A DNA stretch of 64,000 nt from Paracamarosporium sp. OC-R06-R3 (lineage: Eukaryota; Ascomycota; Dothideomycetes; Pleosporales; Didymosphaeriaceae). The notes beneath the pieces were generated by a model, which was not told the DNA's origin, did not search any database, and worked only from the letters and a program-made list of their open reading frames with translations. Location: positions 169,498 through 233,497 of the forward strand of contig JACVRA010000169.1 of NCBI GenBank assembly GCA_019828545.1. Reading direction: 5' to 3'. Both the position numbers and the translations under genes were made by a program. Below are positions 1-11,700 of the stretch, in pieces; the stretch's first letter is position 1, and each line of letters begins with the position of its first letter.

Positions 1-2
1 CA

Positions 3-191
3 ACGCACTCTGAGGACGGTTTGGAATACGAACATATACTTCAAGACAATCCTTGGACAATGTCTGATGAGGAGGGCTACGAGAGCCTTCACGCCAGTGA
101 CGTAGATGAATACGATCAGCACTCGCCGCTCGAGTACCAAGGCATTGAGGGCATATACAGGTTCATGGAGCAATGTGAGGCAAGCTCGTGA
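3..191 (+). CDS. C-terminal end of an acidic protein (5' partial)
   Basis: One frame is open from the window edge to a TGA at 189-191 and encodes about 62 residues rich in Asp, Glu, Tyr and Ser. The other two forward frames contain stops. Composition and openness suggest the last exon of a gene that begins left of the window. No domain is recognisable, so the function is unknown. The stretch is short, and a chance ORF is possible. Confidence 0.45.
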   Translation, partial: THSEDGLEYEHILQDNPWTMSDEEGYESLHASDVDEYDQHSPLEYQGIEGIYRFMEQCEASS

Positions 192-609
192 TAGGGAAAT
201 CGGAATTGCGTTTGTAAGAAGAGGGGCTTCCATAACATCGATTGTCTACAATCATATACGTTCACTGGTTTGAATCGCTCATTTCCCCTTTCTCTTATGT
301 AGTAGCAATCTTAATAGATCTTGACAACATCATCTAGTGTTGTGTGTGACAACAGCGATTACTACCTTGGGTTCACCGCGACTAACGAGCATCGGATGAC
401 TTTCCAGCTCAAATGTTTTTTTTTTTTTTTGCTATAATACCCATCACAGTTCCTGCGTATGGTGCTGCTTCCCGTTAGCTTAACCCACTATCGATAGCTT
501 ATTAAGCTCGACGGTACTCCGAATCACCTCCGATCCACCCCGCAACAGGGTTTGGCACCAACAAGATTGTACCATACCAAGCTGCGAGAATACACAGGAC
601 AAGACGTCG
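192..609. other. Intergenic spacer
   Basis: Spacer between the partial upstream gene and the hydrolase fusion. It holds a run of 15 T at 416-430 and no convincing ORF. It probably combines a 3' UTR with the promoter of the fusion gene. Confidence 0.5.
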
Positions 610-2712
610 ATGACCCCAAGCATTACGCCCGTTAGAATGGCACCTGCTGTCTTACCGACCCGAGTCCCACAAACGTCCAATGCTGCCGAGGACCCCTTCA
701 CAAATTACGTTTCGTATCAGGACCCTAGTACACACAGGCCTCGTATTGGTCACTATGATTTCCATAAAGACTCAATTCAACCTTTGAGTTTCTTGTCTGG
801 AACACCCATCTCCGACCTGTATCAAGTCATTGAAGCTCAATCGTCCCACATCGACGAGCCAGGTTCGCGCATTGTCAAATCAGGTGAACCGTACCTCAGC
901 TCTTCGATTAGAATTTTACCCCCTTTAACCAGTCGCGATGTCCTCTGTGTAGGAAAGAACTACGCCGAACATGCCATCGAATTTAACTCTAGTGGTTTCG
1001 ACAGCAGCGACAAGGTGGACCAGCCATCGCATCCAGTCATCTTCACTAAGAGGTATACGTCTATCATCGCTCATGGAGAGGACATCTTACTGCACCCTGA
1101 ATTTACGCAGATGGCAGATTACGAGGGCGAAATCGGGGTTATTATCGGGAAACCAGGGTTCCGCATCACCGAGAAAGACGCCATGGATCATGTATGGGGT
1201 TATACAATCATTAATGACATGACGGCTAGGGAACGTCAACGAGATCATAAGCAGTTTTACATTGGGAAGAGCCCAGATACCTTCTGCCCTATGGTATGTT
1301 GTGCTTTACATCGCCTTCTGCCGTCCCACAGAATATTGACAACCTTTTCTTAGGGACCGATCGCTGTGCCGGCCTCGAAAGTAGAAAAAATACTCCGGGT
1401 GCAGACACGTGTCAATGGCGAATTGCGTCAGGATGCTACCACAGATGACCTCATCTTCTCAATCGCATACTTGATCAAGACCATGTCGGAGGGTCAGACA
1501 CTGATGCCGGGTGATGTGCTCGCTACTGGGACAGTAAGTCTTCTTAAAGCAATCCAACACAGGATATCCTTCAGCTGCTATATTGCCTATGTTGGGACAA
1601 TACAGGGTATTTGGATATTGAGTTAAGATTTGAGCAATCGCTCACCATGTTTTTAGCCTGCGGGGGTCGGGTTCGGACAAAAACCACCTGTCTATCTGCG
1701 GCCTGGTGATGAGATTACAGTCTCAGTCAACAGCCTGGGAACCCTCACGAATCGAATAGCGTCCCCATCCGCGCCTAATCGTACATTGGAGCGTTATCAA
1801 ATCGACTCATCTTCCTTTCCACTTGTGAATGTTGGAAAATCTCCGAATCTGAAAGGATTGACCACGATTAACAACAAACCGATATACTACAAGACATTCG
1901 GTAAACCGGATGGCCCACCTATGGTATTTGTGCATGGGCTCGGCGCGACGAGCGAGTATTTCACGCCTTTGATCAGTACTTTGAACCTTGGTGAGATGTA
2001 CAGGATACATCTCTACGATTTCGAAGGTCACGGCCTATCGCCTACGCATCCGCTTAGCAGATTGAGCATAGGGACATTATCTGCTGATCTTAATGGAGTC
2101 TTCGAACACGCAAATATCACCACCAACGCCACTCTCATCGCTGATTCGATGGGCGGTCTTGTTGCACTCCAGTTTGTCCTTTCACATCCAGACAAGATTT
2201 CTAAGCTCATGTTGATTTCCCCGCCCCAGTATCCGTTGCCAGAAGCACTTGGAAAGCGGTTGTATGAGAGAGCACAAATCACAAGGACGCAGGGCATGTC
2301 TGCGATCGTTGATTCTGCTGCTAGCTCCACAGATCCGGACTCGCTTTCGATGTTAAAGCCACTTGCACTAAGTGCGAGACGTATATCACTACTAGGCCAA
2401 GATCCTGAAGGATACGCGAAAGCTTGCATGGCGTTTGGCAGGGCCGCGGATAAGTTGGAGCTTGATGACGTGATCACACCCATTATCACTATTGCGGCAA
2501 AGGACGAAAGATCGGCGAAAATGTCGAAGATCAAGCTTTTGACTGTCGGAGAGAGTCGCCAAGATGAGGTCAGTTTTGACTGGAAGAGCGCATATGCAGA
2601 TATACTGGGAGAGGGGGAATGGACGAGCAGTCTGGTAGTTGGAGGTTATTGGCCCGTCTTTCAAGATCTGGAGGGTTTAGTGGAGGCTGTGGATGGATTC
2701 CTGCGAGGATAG
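610..2712 (+). CDS. Fumarylacetoacetate hydrolase-family / alpha-beta hydrolase fusion protein
   Basis: Three exons (610-1293, 1354-1533, 1657-2712) joined by phase-0 introns of 60 and 123 nt give 639 residues. Residues about 110-330 are an FAH domain: the entry motif CVGKNYAEHA, the metal-site segment DYEGEIGVIIG, then GYTIINDMTARERQ and a C-terminal LATGTPAGVGFG. This family cleaves or hydrates acylpyruvates and related diketo acids in aromatic-compound catabolism. The same frame runs into an alpha/beta hydrolase (about residues 345-639) with VHGLGATSEYF as oxyanion region and a nucleophile elbow ADSMGG in place of the usual GxSxG. Where relatives have a catalytic His in a GHWHVFED-like motif, this protein reads GGYWPVFQD. 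The FAH half should be active; the second half may be a non-catalytic fold. The ATG at 637 has a good context and is an alternative start. Confidence 0.85.
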
Positions 2713-3509
2713 CGAGGAGTTCAGTACCTTGTGTTATTCCAAGACAATCAGTACAAAGGTTAACAGCATTCGGGTTTTGTCTGGCGAAGTTTCCCGGTTG
2801 TAGAGTCGGCATCATCTGGACTTTGAGCATAAGCTCAATTTACGAGTCCCTATGCTTCCGTTGCGATCAGACATTCGAACGTGTCGTTGGCACTGGCACA
2901 GGCACAGTCCAGCTGGAGATGCTGAGTAACGCGTTTGATAGATGGCGTTGTATCATTCCCCACCCGTCGATATCCGGTTCGATCCCTGCAGCCTATAAGC
3001 CTTGTTCAGACAGCAAAGACCTAGTGGTGTAGAAATACCAACGTTGGATTCACCATCCCTAAAAGACTGCTTTCAGTTCAGCTCATATAAGATCGTCTCC
3101 GGACATGAACGCCAAGCCTAGTGGTGCGCTGCCGCTTGCCGTGCCAACGTAAAGCAAACGACAAATCTAAATGATGGGTGGAAAAGAATCACCCAGCTAA
3201 TACCGATGACCGCACCATCTCCGCATTATGCGCGGCTCCACACCGTCATGCCGCAAAGGGTATCAAGGCTAAGCTGGCCAATGAGAGTGGCGGACCCCAA
3301 CTTAGCTATCGCGTAAAAGTTTTGTTATTTCCGAAGGTGGAGGATGGAACTAGCGGCACGGGAGTATATTTGACTCTTTCACCCCATCTTTGATCAGTGA
3401 CAATGGCTGTCGCATTTAGACCTTTGAGTGTTGGATAGTTCTTAAGTGCGAAACGAATTGCCAGTTCAGTCTATACGGGTATTGGCAGTGACGATTTATT
3501 TCCGGATCG
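2713..3509. other. Intergenic spacer
   Basis: Spacer between the fusion gene and the transporter. Short ORFs on both strands lack any recognisable domain or coding character. A CCAAT motif near 3277-3281 may belong to the transporter promoter. Confidence 0.5.
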
Positions 3510-5077
3510 ATGACGAACATTTCTTCTGATGTTGAAAAGGTGGACCATACTTATGGGAATTTGGATGATCCATTGAGACGAATTACTGTCGTGGGAGGTG
3601 CGGACGAGGAGTTGGTTGACAACGGGGAAGTGAAAGAACAAGCACTGAGTGACGAGGAGGACGAGGAGGATGTCCCGCCTAATGGAGGGTACGGCTGGGT
3701 TTGTGTTGCGTGTGTTGCCACAATCAACGGGTGCGTTTATTTCCACTATCCCTCTTCAAACACCAAACGATCCTATGTCGTTCGAGGTGGTACAGGAAGC
3801 AACGTCTGTAGCATTCGAAAACAACAAGTACTAACGAACGCAGGCATACATGGGGTCTCAATTCTTCCTATGCCGTTTTCCTGGCCTACTATCTTGCCAA
3901 TAACATCTTTTCCGGCGCCACCGCTCTCGATTATGCGTTCATCGGCGGGCTGTCTATTTCTCAAGCACTCATGATCTCTCCGGTCGCCACTCTCACGACG
4001 CGCCTCTACGGAACACGTACTACTCTGCTGATTGGAATATTCTTCGAAACAGCTTCGTTCATCGCAGCTTCATTCGCTACCAAGATCTGGCATCTGTTCC
4101 TCTCCCAAGGCATCTGCTTCGGCTGGGGGATGGGCTTTCAATTTGTTGGAAGCGTGGTCATCGCACCGCAGTGGTTTACAACGCGCCGGAGTCTCGCCAA
4201 TGGGTTCGCAGCTGCTGGATCTGGGCTAGGAGGACTCACCTACTCCCTGGCTACCCAAGCGATGATCAAGAGCATCGGGCTACCATGGGCTTTCCGGACC
4301 CTGGGGATAATCGCCTTCGTCGTCAACACTACGTGTGCCCTCCTCGTCAAGGACCGTAACAAGCAGGTTGGAAGCTCGCAGCTCTCCTTCGACTATCGGC
4401 TGTTCAAGAAGCCACAATTCTTGGGCTTGTTGGCATTCGGCTTTCTCTCCATGCTGGGCTACGTTGTTCTGCTATTCTCCCTGCCAAATTATGCAAAGAC
4501 ACAAGGGATGACTGCATCCCAGGGCTCCGTAATTGGAGCCGTGTTGAATCTCGGTCAAGCAATGGGTCGCCCACCTATTGGGTACTTTAGCGACTCACTC
4601 GGTCGACTAAACATGGCGGCATCCATGACGGGCTTGTGCGGCGTCCTGTGCCTTGTCGTATGGATCTTTGCAAAGAGCTTTGGAGTGCTGATTTTCTTCG
4701 CCATTGTAGGCGGTGCTGTGGCAGGCACGTACTGGGCGGTCGTTGCACCCATCACGACGGAGGTCATGGGCATTGTGGACTTATCGAGCGCTCTTTCGAT
4801 CACGTGGCTGGTTTTGTCGTTGCCAACGACGTTTTCGGAACCGATCGGACTCGAGATTGTCGCTCTCAACGGCAACTACACGGGAGCGATTCTGTTCACG
4901 GGATTCATGTATCTGTGCGCCGCGTGCATCCTGTGGCTCGTACGAGCCTGGAAAATCGGAGAGGTGGAAGAGAAGGAAGCCAGGGCATATACCGGTGCTC
5001 CGAACGATGAGCAGACGCCTGGGACAGCTGCGAAGACGCCCTTCGCAAAGAGGATAGTCATGTGGCGGAGGGTGTAG
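3510..5077 (+). CDS. MFS transporter, monocarboxylate porter (MCT) family
   Basis: Two exons (3510-3730 and 3844-5077) separated by a 113-nt intron give 484 residues. An acidic cytosolic N-terminus of about 60 residues precedes PPNGGYGWVCV, the signature by which fungal MCT-family transporters enter their first membrane helix. About twelve hydrophobic segments follow. They include GWGMGFQFVGSVVIAPQWF and the mid-protein GAVLNLGQAMGRPPIGYFSDSLGR, typical of the seventh to eighth helices and their loop. The family moves monocarboxylates or related small acids with protons; the fungal members are mostly uncharacterised, so the substrate cannot be named. The neighbouring FAH-hydrolase fusion would fit use of an organic acid, but that link is only positional. 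Confidence 0.9.
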
Positions 5078-5768
5078 ACAGGACCGAACCAACCCACTAC
5101 TGTTCGATGCATGATGTAATTGTACCATTGAAGACAACACTCTGGGACGCGGCGGTAGCGCCCGCCCACTAGCAGCTAGGCAGACACCCTGAAGTCCTGA
5201 CAACGATGCTCTTCTTGAAACGCTTTGTTGATGTGTATGCATGTTGGTTGGTGTCGAGGGCCGAGAGCCAGTGGTTGGCCGTCTGCCGCGACGTGGCAGG
5301 CCAGCAACAGTCGCCCGCCAGCAGCCTCCAGCGACGCGCTCAGAAGCGTCCAAGCTTGCAGCCTCTGAGCCCTGCAATGCGCCCTGCGTCTCGCCCTGCC
5401 GTCTGCCACAGTCGCGCCCATCCTGCGCGAAGACCCGCACAAGCTGCAGCCCCTGTCGACACGTTGGAGCGCCCGCCAATCGGCAAAGGTGGCTGACTTA
5501 AGCTTCCTCCTTTCCACAATTTCCTCCCCCCCGACCTCATCGGCGGCACCTCCACCACCGTGTCCCCTTTGCCCTTTTGCTGCTGCTGCTTCGGCGGGAT
5601 GCTCGCTGCCGTCTCCTCGCCCCTGCTCACCAAGCTCATGTCGCTCTTTTAGCCTCCCAGCGCCTTTCCTTTTGTCGACCTAATTTATATCGCGTCAACG
5701 CGTTACTCGCTCCCCCAGCTCGAACCTCGACAACCTACGCGTCCAGGACCTGCATCTGGCCGCGCTGA
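5078..5768. other. Intergenic region with pyrimidine-rich leader
   Basis: The first part is transporter 3' flank. From about 5480 to 5768 the + strand is rich in C and T (for example around 5510-5530 and 5640-5680), typical of strong fungal promoters and 5' leaders, here in front of the 2538-residue protein. The overlapping ORFs are low-complexity by-products. Confidence 0.5.
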
Positions 5769-8700
5769 ATGCTGAATCTGGCTCGACGCTCCTCCTCGCT
5801 TTCGCTCCCTCCGCCGTCGTCGCCGCCGTCCGTCATCTACGAAGCGAACTGTCAACCGCCATCCCCTGCCCAAACTCTGTGGACAGCTCCCTCCCCGACC
5901 CAGACGCTCGGCCACTCCAGCCCGGAGCTCCCTACTCTTCCGAGCCTTTCTGCTCTCGGAGGCGTTCCGCGTACTCCCTCCACTGTCGCAAGGCAGGACA
6001 GGACCGATACTTCCTACTACACAGCCAGCTGGGGAAGCCCATATAGGAACCCGCCCCCGTCTTTTGACCGCCAACCGCACCCTTCGACAAACTTCGGCAG
6101 TGACGACTTGGAAGGCGACTCTGGTCTTCAATTCGGTCTCGAGCACCTGCTTCCTCCAACGCTTGTCGAGGACAACTCGCCCAATCGGTTCAACCTCGAC
6201 CATCTTATCCCACGCCTGCAAGACAACGCGTCGCCTAACCAGTTTAACCTCGACCACCTCATACCGTCTCGCCTGCCTGCCACTCTCGAGACGCCCACCC
6301 AACCCAACTTCGAATCCGGTGCTACGCCACGAGTGTCTAGGTTTGGGAAACAGATCGCGACCGAAGAGTGGGTTCGACAATTCTTGGAAAGGCGTTGGAA
6401 TACCGAAACGAACGACTGGTTGAGCGACGAAACAGCCAATAGCAGTCCGGAGAGTAAGCCCAGCTTTAGTCAAGAGTACGGAGGGTCTCCATCCGTCAAG
6501 AAGTATAGGGCGAGAAGGAGCAACAAGACGTTGAATCAGCAGGATTTCTGGTCGCACTTCAGTAAAGGTCAGAGAGAAGAACTCGGCAAAATGATGGCCT
6601 CAAGGTACGCAAACCCTGACGCGGACTCACATTCGCGTCAGGGTTCTGGTACAAGCCTTCGATCGGGGTTGGGACTCAGCAGGTGGGCTGCTCAACCCAC
6701 CTCTCCGGTCGAAAAACCTACTCCAGACGCCCCTCAGCCATCAGAAGACATGCTGAAGAAGCCGTTGCCCAATCCGCCCACTCAACCTGCCGCTCCGCCG
6801 CGCATGCGGAAAAAGGTGTTTGTGAAGGGTAAGGGTGTCATAATATCCATTGCTCGAGATATCCCGCGAGGTACACCCGGATATCCTCCTAAACCGATGA
6901 GTCCCGATGCAGTGGAAGCGAAAATGCAGCAGTTTGAGCGTGAAGGGTACGATACGCAGGGCTTTCGAAACTGGCAAGGTGCTGGTGCAATAGGGGAAGA
7001 GTCTCTTACTCAGAACCGAGATGTTTGGCCAGACGAAGAATACATTCGAGCAGCACGGTCTACAATGCCGAGAGTGCGAATCTCCAGGAAGGAGGATTGG
7101 GATGCTTACATGAACCACCTTGTGGAGGCTAAACTCGCAGCACTCGGCGTCGGTGTTGGTGGTGAGGAAGAGACGCCATCGCCAATGTCGAGACAGGCTT
7201 CAGTACAACATCCAGGCCTGCCCTTCTCCCCACCATTGCCTACTCCTTCGGGAGGAAGCCATCGCGGTAGGCAGGGAAGCATCGTTTCCGGCTCCTTCCC
7301 ACTTGGGCCTTCACCTGGACATATGTCGCGTCAATCAATTGCATCACCAGCAGCCTTTGCCAATCCCCGTACGAGCATGCACATGCACAGACATTCGACG
7401 TTCTCGCCTGCCAGTTTTATACAGCAGACAGCTTCGCCCACCGGTGCATGGTCACCGGGCAACTACTTTGGTCTGCAAAGTGCGCGCGGTGGCTCGCCTG
7501 CCTTGCCTTTGAGCAGGCCCGACCTTTCCGGCGTTGTCTCTCCCAGCTCTCCATTCGGCATGAGACCCAACCAGCAATTTCCTTTCCCACAAACTCCCAA
7601 AGATGATCTCCTAGTCCAGATGCAACAACAACAGCAGCAGCTTCAGTCTCAACTTCTGCAACAGCAGCAGCAGCAGCTTCTGGGTCTGCGGCCATCGTCG
7701 ACGCTTGCGGAAGTTCCCGAAGCCGAGAGTGAGGAGGAAGAGATGCCCCTTATGAAGAATGCCGCCAAACCTGGACCAGAAATTGCCGTTCCAAGTCCTC
7801 AACGTGGCCATCGTCACAACATCAGCGCCAATCTTGAACGGGGTGCTCGTGATGCAGAGTACCATCTCGAGGAGGCGATTGATAAACAATTCAATGAAGG
7901 GGGTGATTTCAGTACGGAACCGGAAACCACTGAGGAGCTCAAACCATCTAAGCCTGTAGCCGAATCAACGTGGGAGGCTGCGCATCCCATCTTGCACCAA
8001 CCACAGCCGCATAGCAGAGCTCATTCACTCGCTAAGCCTCAGCAGTCTATGTCGTTCACATTCAGTGCTACGCCAGAGAATCCGCGCGGTGATAGCGACG
8101 GAGCCAAGACGAATATCTCCGACGTGACGAATCCCAGTCTTGAAGAAGGCGAGATTCGTGAGACGGGTAGCTCTGCACAGCACTCCAAGACGGCGTCTCA
8201 GGTTAGCAACTCGTGGAGAGATGCAAAGTTCGCATTTGGGAAGCCCAACTCGGCAACGCATAGCAAGCATACATCGCGCTCCTCGGTATCTAAGCTCAAT
8301 GTCGAAGCTAAGGAGTTCAAATTCAATCCTTCTGCCTCCTTTAGCCCGTCTCTATCATCCAGCTTCTCGTCTTTTACACCTGCTCTTAAGAGCCCTGCGG
8401 ATGGTGCTTCGGCGAGCAACAGGACGAGCATCGACGGCATGTCCAATTTGAGCGTAATTGCACCGGCCTTCAAGCCGGATGTACCAGTATTCAAGCCAGA
8501 TGCGGCTTCGTTTAAACCTGCCATCGATGCTCCTGTTTTCGAGCCCTCAGTCAATGCTCCGGCATTCAAGCCTGCGTTCGAAACTCCCAGCTTCAAGCCT
8601 TCAGTTCCAGAGTTCAAACCTGGCAATACTTTCATGCCAAAGAGCGGTTTCAGCTTCTCAACTAGTGGACCATCCTTCAAGCCTGACGCTCCTGTTTTCA

Positions 8701-11700
8701 ACCCTAACAGCGCAGAGTTCGCTCCAAGCAAACCTGTATCGCCCTCGGCCCCCAACATCTTCGGCAACATCAATATTACTGCTGATGACATTGTCAAGCC
8801 TGCCAAGCGCTCCAAGGCTGTGCCGATTGTGCGCCCAGATGCTACACACCAGAAGACTCCGGAAAAGCAGGTTGAAGAGGAAGAACCTGAAGACGAAGCG
8901 GGGCGCATTACCAAACCTGAGGGGCGCGAGAAGCGCGTGCGACGTGGCCGTGAAGATGGAGATGATGTTCCTAGATTTGCGCTGCAGCCTTTCCTCCCAT
9001 CGCAAGCTCTGGACGAACTTCAACAAGGCCGGGCGCCAACACAAAGTCTTGAGATTGAAAAAGGCAATGTGCCAAATGAGAAAGAGAACCTCTCTCCAGA
9101 GGCCCCGCGGGTACAGTCCGAGCCGAATAGCCCCGAGCCTCTATCATTCCAGGACGAGGTTCCCTTTGTTAAGCCTAATGAACCTACGATGCAAGCCGAG
9201 GAATCCGCTAACTCAAAAACCCCGATTGATGATCTATCGGCTCACGAAAGCGATGCCGCTACGCCTACCGTTGAAGAGATCCCGAAACCAGCTATCAGGA
9301 AGCATAAGAGTTCCTTGTCTGCGACCGCGAAGCCATTTGAGTTTCGACCATTTGCTCCCGCTGGTGGTTATGACTTTGGCGGTATTCATATTACGAAGCC
9401 CTCTGTTTCTCAAAACGAGGATCCTGACAAGCCTCGTGCTAGCCCGCCGCGCTTCGCAAGCCGAAGTCCTGCAACTACCTTCCGACCTAGTGACGATGGG
9501 TCATACAAGACTGCATTAGAATCACGGAGGCATGTACCGTATCCTGAGAGTGAGAGCGTGGACTTTGACCATCTCGGCCAAGCATCGTTTAACGACATCG
9601 ATGCTGTGATGAAGCACATGAATGAAGAGGGATCCGACTTTGGAGTTGAGCGTGACGAGAACTCGTGGGAGCAATCTTCTCCAAGAAGATCTATCCATGA
9701 ATTCGAGCGTTCTGATCTGCCACCTAGCGCTAACATTCTGCGCAGTGATGCACCTAGCCCTAGTCCCCGCAGATTATATGCGCCGCGCAACATGCACCCC
9801 TCATCAACTTCTGGCATTACCCAAGATCCATTCGACGACGATCGCGCTGCATATGAGTCTCCAGTGCATCGCTTGAATAACGCAGATGAAGTACCAATGA
9901 GTGATTGGGACGAGGGCATCCTCTCTGAAGGCGAAGACAAGATTCAAACACGCAGCAGATTCTTTGATACGCATGTCGATGATATCATCGGGCGCCTCCT
10001 GCAGAACCGCCTCGGGCCGTTGGAGAAAAATTTGCAGGGCATTCAGGATGCCATTGCGATGATGTCCCAGCGACCTGGCCGTGGCCGGCGCAGCATGTCG
10101 ACTGCTGAGCGTCTTGATAGCGATGCTGATGACGAAGACGACGAATGGGGCACTGACTCGCATTACCGCAACCGATCTCCGGGAAAGAACCGAAAAATGG
10201 AGAAGTTCAGGACCATCGTCAAGGAAGTGCTTGAGACATACCAGCCGCCGGTCACTTCGCTTCCAGTCCCTGTTCCAGAGCCTGTACTACCCGAGAAGAT
10301 CCGAGATATCGTCACAGAGGCTCTCGCCACGCACCAGGCACAAGCCGCACCTGTTGATCACGTGAAGCCTGAGAACGTACGTGATGTGATCATGGAAGCG
10401 CTTGCTCATCACCAGCCTCAATGGACGCCTCCCAAATTCGAACCGGTTCCTGCTGATCAAATCCGTGCTATCGTGGAGGACGCCATGGTCGCGCATTACC
10501 CTGCCACTCCTAACGATCCCCTCAAGCCTGAGGAAATACGGTCGATCGTTGCCGAGGCAGTTGCCGCCCATACAGCTAAGCCTTCTGTCCAGCCTTTACA
10601 GCCGGATGATATTCGCCTCATCGTAATGGAAGCATTTGAGACGCATGCTCCTCCGGCGCCTCCTATGCCTGTGCCTGAGCAAATTTGGCCCGAGGACATC
10701 AAGTCGATTATTACCGAAGCCTTGGAACAGAAGCCCGCTACCGAACCTCTTCATCCTGATGCCATTCGGAACATCGTGGAAGATGCGCTGGTAGCCCACA
10801 AGCAACCAGGCGAACCTTTGCAAGCAGAGACTATTCGTTCGATTGTTGCTGAGGCACTTGCATCCCACGAGCCCCCTGCACAGCCGGCACCATCAGTCGA
10901 ACCTGTGCAACCTGAGGCGATCCGTGCTATCGTAGCCGAAGCACTTGCGGCTCACAAACCAGCTCCGTCTCTAGGGGCTCCGATCGACATTCCCCAGCCT
11001 CAAGTCGACTTGTCTGAGATCTACCAGGTTATTGGAAGCTTGAAGGCTTCTATTGCACAAACAACGAGCCACCACTTGCAAGCTGAAGATGTTCGCGAGC
11101 TCATCGATGACGCCTTTAAGCGTCAGAGCATGGAAGTCGCCAAACGTGAGGAGACTCAGGCCGTCCAGGAGAGAGATGCACGCATTGGAGATCTTGAGAC
11201 AATGCTCAAAGAAGCCACTCTTCGCTTCGATGCTGAAATGGAAGCACGCAAAGAACTCGAACTTCGCGAAGCGAATAGTGCACGCCTCCTTGAAGTCACT
11301 GAGAAAGAACTCGCGCTACTCAAAGAACAAGCTGTTGATGACGAAACCAAAATTCGCGTTCTCGAAGAGGAGCGTGAGATATCTCGTCGCAGCCTTGATT
11401 CCTTCCATGCAGAGGAGGATGAGGTTCGCAGCAAATTTGCCAAGTTGCAGATTGAACACGACGAACTTAGGCTCAGGACTGCCGCTATTGAGGGTGCCGA
11501 ATATGATGCGAAGAAGAAATTGGAAGCTGTCACCGCTGAGAACGAGGCCCTTACTTTCACTCTCGAGGAACATCGCCTATCCGCTAACAAATGGCGCGGC
11601 GACCTCCAGCACGCTCACGAAGAAGCCGAAAAGATGCGCCTGGCTATTGAACAGTCTCGTTTGCAGGCTGAGGAAGCTACAAGGGTGCGCGAATCTATGC

